Shown here: positions 1 to 4,472 of the stretch, one piece after another
Numbering within the stretch: the first letter of the stretch is position 1
Layout of the letters: the number at the start of each line of letters is the position of its first letter
Assembly: GCA_045601405.1 (NCBI GenBank)
Contig: JAZRZO010000018.1
Span: 1 to 9,172 of the forward strand
Origin: RGIG5612 sp045601405
GTDB lineage: Bacteria; Bacillota; Clostridia; Lachnospirales; Lachnospiraceae
Direction of reading: 5' to 3'
Length of the DNA: 9,172 bases
Made by a program: the position numbers and the translations under genes
The notes under the pieces: model-generated
Database searches by the model: none
Told to the model about the DNA's origin: nothing
What the model saw: only the letters and a program-made list of their open reading frames with translations

Positions 1-143
1 ATCATCAGGTGGGTGTCATAAACCCAGAGTATTCTGACCATGATCTTGACCGCGATCTCACAGACTGCATTAAAAACCTTCTTCTCTAACTCCTTGAATG
101 TTAACAGTTCCTCGGTTATCATTGAATCCATCATACAGCTCAT
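1..143 (-). CDS. ISLre2-like transposase, N-terminal fragment cut by the window edge
   Basis: Reading the minus strand from 143 (or from internal ATGs at 134, 131 or 119) gives an open frame of 47 codons that runs off the left edge. It contains LLTFKELEKKVFNAVCEI followed by a segment ending YDTHLM. This resembles, from memory, the start of ISLre2 (UPF0236) transposases, where a F-x-E-L-E-K-x-[IV] helix and VCEIG lead to a YD-x-x-LM motif ahead of the catalytic part. ISLre2 proteins move their own IS by a DDE-type mechanism. Only the N-terminus is present, so catalytic residues cannot be checked. No strong Shine-Dalgarno precedes any of the candidate starts, so the true start is uncertain. 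A Trp sits where I would expect Glu before VYD, which could hint at decay. The IS end lies somewhere right of 143 but I cannot place it. The family assignment is moderate and the frame itself is clear. Confidence 0.55.
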   Translation of the reverse strand, partial: MSCMMDSMITEELLTFKELEKKVFNAVCEIAVKIMVRILWVYDTHLM

Positions 144-189
144 TATCTTTTTTGTGCTAACTTTAATGATAAGTTAATACTGTATGATG
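129..189. repeat. 10-bp inverted repeat covering the transposase start region
   Basis: CATCATACAG at 129-138 is the exact reverse complement of CTGTATGATG at 180-189, with a 41-nt spacer. On the minus strand the inner arm contains two of the candidate start codons (134-132 and 131-129). A transcript entering the element from the right would carry both arms and could fold the initiation region into a stem. Known IS elements use such structures to silence read-through transcripts, but that role here is inference. Confidence 0.5.
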
Positions 190-190
190 T

Positions 191-216
191 GAAAGGGGCT
201 TCGGCCTCTTTCTTTA
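191..216 (+). terminator. Hairpin with UUCG tetraloop, terminator-like
   Basis: GAAAGGGGC (191-199) pairs with GCCTCTTTC (204-212) across a TTCG tetraloop, giving a 9-bp stem with one G-U pair. A short T-rich tail (TTTAC) follows. The wobble pair and the tail favour function on the plus strand, stopping transcripts that come from the left. The U-tract is short, so termination may be partial. Confidence 0.6.
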
Positions 217-400
217 CTTGCCCACGAAAATTATACTCCGAGTTGAAAAAATGAGAACACAATTCCTACTTGTAAATATGTCACAAGGCTTCCACACAGC
301 CCTCCGCGAAGAGCGGCGAACCTTGATGATAGAAAGGGAAAAAGATATATTATTCGGTTTTGAAACCCGTCACCTAACCGGAGCCCGATGCAAAAAACAA

Positions 401-418
401 ATAACTGACTACAGTTAT
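401..418. other. Small perfect hairpin
   Basis: ATAACTG (401-407) and CAGTTAT (412-418) form a perfect 7-bp stem around an ACTA loop. It lies directly before the terminator-like hairpin at 422-447. It is symmetrical, so it could be a protein-binding palindrome or part of a folded 3' end. No function can be assigned. Confidence 0.4.
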
Positions 419-421
419 AAA

Positions 422-447
422 AAGAGGTTCTGCAAAGAGCTTTTTTT
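422..447 (+). terminator. Weak terminator-like hairpin with GCAA loop and T-tract
   Basis: AAGAGGTTCT (422-431) can pair with AGAGCTTTTT (436-445) around a GCAA (GNRA) tetraloop, with three G-U pairs. The right arm runs straight into a T-tract ending at 447. Because the wobble pairs exist only in plus-strand RNA, it would act on rightward transcription. It lies about 60 bp before the promoter at 505-513 and would insulate that promoter from upstream read-through. Confidence 0.4.
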
Positions 448-504
448 ATTAACAGACATGAAGACTGAGATGCGCCTTTTATTCGCACAAAACATTTTTT
501 GCTA

Positions 505-513
505 TGCTATAAT
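505..513 (+). promoter_or_regulatory. Extended -10 promoter for the ArsC/Spx-like gene
   Basis: TGC-TATAAT (505-513) is a perfect extended -10 element. At 17-bp spacing the -35 position holds no good match (GCACAA), which is tolerable for an extended -10 promoter. Transcription would start near 520, giving a leader of about 95 nt before the GTG at 616. Confidence 0.6.
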
Positions 514-615
514 GAACGCAGTTTTACAAATGCAGGGATTGTGCATAATAGAGTTGATCAAAGTGAATTGGGCTGATTCGCTGATTCAACCAAGAACCAC
601 TCTTGTTAATGTAAA

Positions 616-957
616 GTGAACATACAAATTTTCGGTTCAAAAAAGAATAATGATTCCAGGAAAGCTGAGCGCTATTTCAAAGAGCGTGGCATCAGATTTC
701 AATTCATTGATATGAAAGAAAAAGGAATGAGCAAGGGGGAGTTCAATTCCGTGCGTCAGGCTGTTGGCGGTTTAGATAAGCTGATCGATCCGGAACACAA
801 GGACAAGGACTTGCTTGCACTCATCAAGTATATTACTGAAGATCAAAGGGCAGGTAAGATTTTGGAAAAACAACAGGTGATCAAGCTGCCGATAGTAAGG
901 AACGGCAAGCAGGCAACAGTTGGATATCAGCCCGATATTTGGAAGACATGGAGCTGA
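616..957 (+). CDS. ArsC/Spx-family (glutaredoxin-fold) protein lacking the usual N-terminal Cys
   Basis: This 113-residue protein has the length and fold signature of the ArsC/Spx/YffB family. It opens with MNIQIFGSKK, has a KAERYFKERGI helix (16-25), FIDMKEKGMSKGEF (30-43), and ends with LPIVRNGKQATVGYQP (91-106), which carries the cis-Pro region. Family members reduce arsenate or, in Spx, bind RNA polymerase, usually through a Cys in a CxxC/S/T motif. Here residues 11-14 are N-N-D-S, so the expected Cys 11 is Asn. It therefore cannot use that thiol chemistry and may be a non-catalytic member. I recall some clostridial relatives also lacking it, so this may not be decay. The only in-frame start is the GTG at 616, because TAA lies at 607-609, and it has almost no ribosome binding site. 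The flavodoxin remnant begins 2 nt after its stop. Family membership is secure; function is not. Confidence 0.88.
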   Translation: MNIQIFGSKKNNDSRKAERYFKERGIRFQFIDMKEKGMSKGEFNSVRQAVGGLDKLIDPEHKDKDLLALIKYITEDQRAGKILEKQQVIKLPIVRNGKQATVGYQPDIWKTWS

Positions 958-959
958 GA

Positions 960-1069
960 ATGATAGCGGTACGATATTATTCAAAAACAGGAAACACAGA
1001 GAAGGTAGCGAATGCAATTGCGGAAAGCTTGACGACGCAAAAGAATTTGTTGCGAGACATACAAAATGA
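960..1069 (+). pseudogene. Flavodoxin remnant: N-terminus joined out of frame to its C-terminal tail
   Basis: The ATG at 960 starts MIAVRYYSKTGNTEKVANAIAE, cut at about codon 23. This contains the flavodoxin FMN-phosphate loop (S-K-T-G-N-T) and first helix. In that frame it runs into a stop at 1074-1076 after 38 codons, against about 150 for a flavodoxin. From 1028 a second frame reads LDDAKEFVARHTK and stops at 1067-1069. That resembles the closing helix of flavodoxins of this type, and its TGA overlaps the next gene's ATG as ATGA, the usual mark of translational coupling. The simplest reading is an internal deletion of roughly 110 codons with its joint near 1028 (around GAAAGCTT), which also shifted the frame. 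The product would be non-functional. The N-terminal match is firm, while identifying the tail rests on position and style and is less certain. Confidence 0.75.
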
Positions 1070-1236
1070 ACTGTGAAACCTGTGCGTTCTACGCATATGA
1101 CGAAGAATATGACTATTACTATTGCTCTGTCGATATGGACGAGGACGACTACGCGCGTCTCATACAGGGAAACTATAAAGAATGTCCGTTCTGGAGAGAC
1201 GGAGACGAATATGCCACAGTAAGGCATCAGATGTAA
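1066..1236 (+). CDS. Small four-Cys acidic protein, DUF6472-like
   Basis: This 56-residue protein starts MNCETCAFYAYDEEYDYYYC and ends EYATVRHQM. It has four Cys (3, 6, 20 and 40) arranged as CxxC...C...C, with a highly acidic middle (DMDEDD) and the CPFWRDGDEY segment. From memory this matches a family of tiny clostridial proteins now called DUF6472, which share CxTCxxxxYDEEY, CP[YF][YW]xxGDEY and a C-terminal VRHQ[MI]. A structural metal site is plausible but unproven. The start is fixed: the only in-frame upstream codons run to a TGA at 1030-1032 with no other initiator. The start overlaps the stop of the flavodoxin tail (ATGA at 1066-1069), so translation was probably coupled to that gene. 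Only a weak GAG precedes it, so the upstream deletion may have lowered its expression. Reality of the gene is likely; the family name is from memory. Confidence 0.8.
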   Translation: MNCETCAFYAYDEEYDYYYCSVDMDEDDYARLIQGNYKECPFWRDGDEYATVRHQM

Positions 1237-1364
1237 ATGTTGGATGTAAGGATTACCATAGCAAGAATAACAAGATATCAGGACATCTTCAGACCGGTGA
1301 GCTTCATGTTGGAAGTTATATAAAAGAGATTGATGAAAAGAAAACGAAAAAGGATAATAACTAA
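1237..1364 (+). pseudogene. Possible C-terminal remnant of an unrecognised gene
   Basis: Right after the small Cys protein, an open frame with no initiator of its own encodes about 42 residues. It includes GCKDYHSKNNKISGHLQTGE and a Lys-rich tail ending in TAA at 1362-1364. The stop sits 7 nt before the ribosome binding site of the next gene, the spacing expected of a normal upstream gene in an operon. I do not recognise the sequence. The frame can be opened upstream only through the out-of-frame ATG at 1182 inside the preceding gene. It may be the tail of a gene whose 5' part was lost, or simply non-coding. Confidence 0.25.
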
Positions 1365-1387
1365 AGACAAGAAAGGAGCGGCATAAG

Positions 1388-1633
1388 ATGGTTTGTCCAA
1401 GATGCGGAAATACAAATGTTAATGTAAATGTGATAAATGAGGTGCACGAAAAACCTCGTCATGGTGTTTTATGGTGGATCTTCATTGGATGGTGGTGGAG
1501 GCTGCTATGGTTTATCTTTTTCGGACTTTGGTATATTCTGTGGCGTGCTGTAAGGGGCGGAAAGAAAACAGTCAATGTTCAGAAAACCATCTGTGTTTGC
1601 CAGAATTGCAGACATAGCTGGCGGCACAAGTGA
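1388..1633 (+). CDS. Trp-rich zinc-ribbon membrane protein
   Basis: This 81-residue protein has an N-terminal CPRC (Cys 3 and 6) and a C-terminal CVCQNC (Cys 69, 71 and 74). Together they would form one zinc ribbon split by a membrane segment. Between them lies a very hydrophobic stretch (about 27-52) with runs WW and WWW; nine of 81 residues are Trp. A hairpin of two short helices would bring the two Cys pairs together on the cytoplasmic side, where HEKPRH and RAVRGGKK add positive charge. Similar small split-ribbon membrane proteins occur in Firmicutes, to my recollection without a known function. The start is well supported by AAAGGAG at 1372-1378, 9 nt upstream. No promoter stands out directly before it, so it probably shares the transcript that begins near 520. 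The palindromic repeat at 1647 follows its stop. Confidence 0.8.
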   Translation: MVCPRCGNTNVNVNVINEVHEKPRHGVLWWIFIGWWWRLLWFIFFGLWYILWRAVRGGKKTVNVQKTICVCQNCRHSWRHK

Positions 1634-1646
1634 TCATTGGGGAGTT

Positions 1647-1704
1647 GGGGGGGGAGCCCTCATCCGTCACCTTCGGCGCCACCTCCCCCCCGGAGGGGGA
1701 AGGC
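1647..1704. repeat. G/C-rich palindromic intergenic repeat
   Basis: A run of eight G (1647-1654) leads into AGCCCTCATCCGTCACC, then a TTCGGCGCC core, CCTCCCCCCC (1682-1691) and GGAGGGGGAAGGC (1692-1704). GGGGGGGA (1648-1655) can pair with TCCCCCCC (1684-1691). Alternatively CCCCC (1685-1689) can pair with GGGGG (1695-1699), so two folds compete. The CCCTCATCCGTC...CC(T)CCCCC...GGGGGAAGGC pattern recalls, from memory, a dispersed intergenic repeat common in gut Firmicutes. No T-tract follows, so it is not a classical terminator. Confidence 0.65.
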
Positions 1705-1732
1705 TGTGTATGCCGCTGGTTATCTGGCGATA

Positions 1733-1761
1733 TTGTGAAACGGTGGCCCGTGTGATAAAAT
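1733..1761 (+). promoter_or_regulatory. Sigma-A promoter for ychF
   Basis: TTGTGA (1733-1738) and TAAAAT (1756-1761) are separated by 17 bp, with a TG one base upstream of the -10 (extended -10). Transcription would begin near 1768, leaving a leader of about 63 nt. That leader includes a small GGGCA/TGCCC stem near 1774-1789. Confidence 0.65.
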
Positions 1762-1830
1762 CCATTATTGCGCGGGCATAAGTTTGCCCATGCGCAGAAT
1801 GAGTATTATATCTTAAGGAGATTTGTATAA

Positions 1831-2925
1831 ATGAAACTGGGAATCGTCGGGCTTCCGAATGTCGGAAAGAGCACACTGTTTAACGCGCTGACTAAGGCTG
1901 GGGCGGAAAGCGCCAACTATCCGTTCTGTACGATCGACAGCAATATCGGAATAGCGTTTGTGCCGGATCCGCGGCTTAAGGTGCTGGAAGACTTTTATAG
2001 CGCACAGAAGGCAACGCCGGCAACGGTGGAATTTGTGGATATCGCGGGCCTGGTCAAGGGCGCATCAAAGGGCGAAGGTCTTGGTAATCAATTTCTTGCA
2101 AGCATCCGCGAAGTGGATGCCATCGTGCATGTGGTAAGATGCTTTGACGATGACAATGTAGTACATGTGGACGGCAGCGTGGATCCGATACGGGATATCG
2201 AAACTATCAACCTTGAACTCATTTTTTCCGACATAGAGATAATAGAGCGCAGGATAGCAAAGACTGCGCGCGGCGCGAAGAACGACAAGGCGCTTGCGGC
2301 GGAATTAGAGCTTCTTGAAAAGATGAAAGCTCATCTTGAGGGCGGCGCACTTGCCAAGACAATGGAACTGTCCGAAGATGAAAAAGAGATATCAAAGGAC
2401 TTCAACCTCCTTACAGATAAGCCGGTGATATATGCGGCAAATGTTTCAGAGGATGATCTGGTTGATGACGGAGCGTCAAACGGCAATGTTCAGAAAGTAA
2501 GAGAATATGCTGCGTCAGAAAATTCGGAGGTGTTTGTGGTGTCAGCAAAAATGGAATCCGACCTGTCCGAACTTGATGAAGAGGAAAAGCAGATGTTCCT
2601 GGAGGATATGGGGCTTAGCGAAAGCTGCCTCGACAAGCTTATAAAAGCAAGCTATTCGATACTGGGACTTACAAGCTTCCTTACGGCCGGAGAGAAAGAA
2701 GTGCGGGCATGGACCATAACTAAAGGCATGAAGGCTCCGCAGGCAGCCGGAAAGATACACACTGATTTTGAAAAAGGCTTTATTAAGGCGGAGGTCGTTA
2801 ACTATGATGATCTTATTTCTCTAGGTTCGTATAATGCGGCAAGGGAAAAAGGTCTTATAAGAATGGAAGGCAAGGATTATGTTGTTCAGGAAGATGACAT
2901 CATTCTGTTTAGATTTAATGTATAA
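1831..2925 (+). CDS. ychF: YchF/OLA1-family ribosome-associated ATPase
   Basis: This 364-residue protein is full length for YchF, a universal Obg-related P-loop protein that binds ribosomes and prefers ATP to GTP. Seen in order: the G1 loop GLPNVGKST (7-15), a TIDSNIG switch I region (35-40), the G3 motif DIAGLVKGASKGEGLGNQFL (70-89), and NVSE (204-207) in place of the NKxD guanine-specifying motif, which explains the ATP preference. The C-terminal TGS domain (about 281-364) ends AAREKGLIRMEGKDY then VVQEDDIILFRFNV. A coiled-coil-rich insertion lies between about 125 and 190. The start is clear: AAGGAG at 1815-1820 lies 10 nt upstream, and translation begins at the family's MKLGIVGLPN. It has its own promoter at 1733-1761. 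No terminator separates it convincingly from lgt, so some co-transcription is possible. Confidence 0.97.
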   Translation: MKLGIVGLPNVGKSTLFNALTKAGAESANYPFCTIDSNIGIAFVPDPRLKVLEDFYSAQKATPATVEFVDIAGLVKGASKGEGLGNQFLASIREVDAIVHVVRCFDDDNVVHVDGSVDPIRDIETINLELIFSDIEIIERRIAKTARGAKNDKALAAELELLEKMKAHLEGGALAKTMELSEDEKEISKDFNLLTDKPVIYAANVSEDDLVDDGASNGNVQKVREYAASENSEVFVVSAKMESDLSELDEEEKQMFLEDMGLSESCLDKLIKASYSILGLTSFLTAGEKEVRAWTITKGMKAPQAAGKIHTDFEKGFIKAEVVNYDDLISLGSYNAAREKGLIRMEGKDYVVQEDDIILFRFNV

Positions 2926-2934
2926 AATAACCTT

Positions 2935-2948
2935 TGACCTCAGGGTCA
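2935..2948. promoter_or_regulatory. Small palindrome after ychF
   Basis: TGACC (2935-2939) and GGTCA (2944-2948) form a perfect 5-bp inverted repeat around TCAG, 10 nt after the ychF stop. It is too short and lacks a T-tract for a confident terminator. It lies just upstream of the -10 at 2966 and could be an operator, but that is speculative. Confidence 0.25.
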
Positions 2949-2962
2949 CAGTCAGAACAGAA

Positions 2963-2971
2963 TGTTATAAA
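2963..2971 (+). promoter_or_regulatory. Candidate extended -10 element for lgt
   Basis: TGT-TATAAA (2963-2971) fits an extended -10 box. The TTGACC at 2934-2939 would be an attractive -35, but it is 26 bp away, too far for normal spacing. At 17 bp the sequence is GGGTCA, a poor match. A start near 2978 would give a leader of about 50 nt. Confidence 0.35.
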
Positions 2972-3030
2972 TTCGGTAAAAGCCGCCATCTGATAAAGCG
3001 GTAAATGACAGGCATAACAAAGGAGAGCAG

Positions 3031-4017
3031 ATGAGCAATTTATCAAGCATTATCTTCCCGCATCTGGGAATAGAATTAGGCTACTTCCCGAGGGGTATCA
3101 CACTTTTCGGTAAGTTCGAGGTGGCATTTTACGGCATCATAGTTGCCGTGGCGATGATACTCGCGACAATAGTGGCATTGCGGATAGCGAAAAAAACAAA
3201 CCAGTGCCGAGATGACTATATAGACCTTGCGATAGCCATAATCATATCCGGCATAATCGGGGCAAGGCTTTATTACATATTATTCAATCTTGATTATTAT
3301 CTTGACGATCCCATTCAGATGCTTAATATCAGAGGCGGAGGTCTGGCTATATACGGAGGCCTGATAGGGGCGGCATTGGCGGCATTTGTCGTATGCCGTG
3401 TGAAAAAGCTGAAATTCCTCCGCGTATCTGATACGGTGCTTGTGGGCGTGGCGCTGGCTCAGGGCATAGGCCGCTGGGTGAATTTTATAAACCGTGAGGC
3501 ATTCGGTGAATACACAGACGGTCTCTTTGCCATGCAGATAAGATACACCGAAGTCAATCCGGATGCGGTTACGGAGCTTATGCGGGAGAATATGGTGAAT
3601 ATAAACGGAGTGAGCTATGTTCAGGTTTCACCTACATTTCTTTATGAGTCAATGTGGTGCCTGGCGCTGTTCATACTTCTTTTGATATTCAGAAGGTTTC
3701 AGCAGTATAACGGAGAGGTGACGCTCTGGTATGTGGGCGGATACGCGGCAGGCCGCGTCTGGATAGAAGGGCTCAGGACAGATGCGCTGCATATAGGGAA
3801 CACCGGCATCGCGGTGTCGCAGCTGCTCTCGGTGATCCTGCTTGCCGGTGCGCTTGCTGTGCTGGTGATCAATCGTATAAGGATAATAAAAAAGACATGG
3901 CAGCCTGACTTTGATCTGGTGCTCGCAGAGGGAGAGCCGGGAACAAACGAATTCGCGAAAAAGCGTATAGAGGAAAGAAAGGCCGCAAGACGGTCAAAAG
4001 ATGATAATTTAGATTGA
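3031..4017 (+). CDS. lgt: Prolipoprotein diacylglyceryl transferase
   Basis: Lgt moves a diacylglyceryl group from phosphatidylglycerol to the lipobox Cys of prelipoproteins, the first step of lipoprotein maturation in the cytoplasmic membrane. This 328-residue protein has the multi-pass profile of the family: hydrophobic segments near 31-52, 63-90, 105-122, 133-150, 206-221 and 260-280. Recognisable motifs are GARLYYILF (77-85), GGGLAIYGGLIG (102-113), the Lgt signature GRWVNFINREAFGE (147-160), SPTFLYES (200-207) and GRVWIEGLRTDAL (241-253). Tyr 108 occupies the place of the His of the E. coli HGG motif; I recall this as a common Firmicutes variant. The tail (about 290-328) is a charged cytoplasmic extension rich in Lys, Arg and Glu, somewhat long for the family. 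AAAGGAG at 3019-3025 supports the start. The next promoter's -35 box overlaps its stop codon. Confidence 0.97.
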   Translation: MSNLSSIIFPHLGIELGYFPRGITLFGKFEVAFYGIIVAVAMILATIVALRIAKKTNQCRDDYIDLAIAIIISGIIGARLYYILFNLDYYLDDPIQMLNIRGGGLAIYGGLIGAALAAFVVCRVKKLKFLRVSDTVLVGVALAQGIGRWVNFINREAFGEYTDGLFAMQIRYTEVNPDAVTELMRENMVNINGVSYVQVSPTFLYESMWCLALFILLLIFRRFQQYNGEVTLWYVGGYAAGRVWIEGLRTDALHIGNTGIAVSQLLSVILLAGALAVLVINRIRIIKKTWQPDFDLVLAEGEPGTNEFAKKRIEERKAARRSKDDNLD

Positions 4018-4041
4018 CGTTTCGGAACTAAAAGTTATACT
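4014..4041 (+). promoter_or_regulatory. Sigma-A promoter overlapping the lgt stop codon
   Basis: TTGACG (4014-4019) and TATACT (4036-4041) stand 16 bp apart. The lgt stop TGA (4015-4017) lies inside the -35 hexamer. Transcription would start near 4048, about 40 nt ahead of the small gene at 4088. This gives the downstream genes a start independent of lgt. Confidence 0.65.
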
Positions 4042-4087
4042 ATTTATATGAGGCGTTTTGCCGGAAGAATGATAGGAGGAAAAATAA

Positions 4088-4309
4088 ATGGGCTTAGTAA
4101 AAACAGTTGCCAAATTAGGTGCGATAGCAGGCGTAGCAGCAGGCGGATATTTTCTTTATAAAAGATTTATTGAAAAACAGGAAGGCAAAAAGGAATTCGA
4201 TGATCTTGAGGACGTAGGCTTTGATTATGATGAAGGCGCAGCTAAAGAAGAAAGCTTTGCCGACAAGATAAGAGCAGCTGCGGAAAAACAGCTTGATAAG
4301 ATACAGTAG
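4088..4309 (+). CDS. Small membrane-anchored protein with acidic middle
   Basis: This 73-residue protein has a single N-terminal hydrophobic helix (about 7-24) with glycine spacing G11-x3-G15-x3-G19, a glycine-zipper pattern suited to tight helix packing. It is followed by YKRFIEKQEGKK, a strongly acidic stretch (EFDDLEDVGFDYDEG, about 36-50) and a charged amphipathic C-terminal helix (SFADKIRAAAEKQLDKI). The positive charges just after the helix suggest that the C-terminal part is cytoplasmic. Short proteins of this build, some in the YtxH-like class, are common in Firmicutes; I cannot tie this one to a named family. It has a strong AGGAGG at 4074-4079, 8 nt before the ATG, and its own promoter, so it is probably well expressed. 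Reality of the gene is likely; function unknown. Confidence 0.82.
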   Translation: MGLVKTVAKLGAIAGVAAGGYFLYKRFIEKQEGKKEFDDLEDVGFDYDEGAAKEESFADKIRAAAEKQLDKIQ

Positions 4310-4316
4310 TTCTAAC

Positions 4317-4366
4317 CTGCAGCGGTTTATAAAGACCCTGGCGTAATGCGCTGCAGACTGCCGGGG
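4317..4366. repeat. Interleaved inverted repeats (possible pseudoknot or alternative hairpins)
   Basis: CTGCAGCG (4317-4324) is the reverse complement of CGCTGCAG (4349-4356). CCCTGGC (4336-4342) pairs with GCCGGGG (4360-4366), with one G-U pair. The arms alternate as A-B-A'-B', so the RNA can form either one of two exclusive hairpins or an H-type pseudoknot. AAGA (4332-4335) and TCTT (4371-4374) extend the second stem past a 4-nt bulge. The stretch lies just after the stop of the small membrane protein and about 110 nt before the DUF445 start. Confidence 0.45.
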
Positions 4367-4386
4367 CGGATCTTATTTCAACAGGT

Positions 4387-4453
4387 ATTCAGACTTCAAA
4401 AGGCATTAGGCACTGTCTGGTTTCAGACACAGCAATGTTTTTGTAGTCTGAAT
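4387..4453. repeat. Long imperfect hairpin (67 nt) before the DUF445 gene
   Basis: The outer arms ATTCAGACT (4387-4395) and AGTCTGAAT (4445-4453) are perfect complements. Nested inside are CAAAA (4397-4401) with TTTTG (4439-4443), CATT (4404-4407) with AATG (4434-4437), and TGTCTG (4414-4419) with CAGACA (4424-4429) around a GTTT loop. That is 24 bp in total, with small internal loops. AATTTGTTTT follows the right arm, so it could act as a terminator for the upstream gene. It might instead be a regulatory leader or a miniature palindromic element. It ends 19 nt before the DUF445 ATG, close to its ribosome binding site. Confidence 0.6.
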
Positions 4454-4472
4454 TTGTTTTCAGGAAAACTAT

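Larger units (their letters stand above)
217..504. other. Gene-poor stretch with no recognisable coding region
   Basis: Open frames exist on both strands (plus 218-619, minus 231-488), but neither product resembles a protein I know. Both lack a good ribosome binding site, and the plus frame runs through the promoter at 505-513 and into the next gene. The stretch is AT-rich, with a CCGC/GCGG patch near 310 and two hairpins near its right end (annotated separately). I read it as intergenic or decayed DNA next to the left-hand IS. Confidence 0.5.

Noticed and set aside
230..258. Minus-strand TATAAT (rc of 230-235) as a promoter for the left transposase
   Set aside because: No acceptable -35 at normal spacing; AT-rich context makes a chance match likely.
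231..488. Minus-strand open frame of 85 codons
   Set aside because: Cys/Phe-rich product without known motifs, no ribosome binding site, and lies opposite terminator-like hairpins.
218..619. Plus-strand open frame of 133 codons
   Set aside because: No ribosome binding site, no recognisable domain, crosses two hairpins and the TATAAT promoter at 508-513, and overlaps the start of the ArsC/Spx-like gene.
772..1227. Minus-strand open frame of 151 codons
   Set aside because: It is the antisense shadow of the ArsC/Spx-like gene, the flavodoxin remnant and the four-Cys gene, all of which have clear protein similarity.
2934..2971. TTGACC...TATAAA as a -35/-10 pair for lgt
   Set aside because: The spacer is 26 bp, far beyond the usual 16-19 bp; only the extended -10 is kept.
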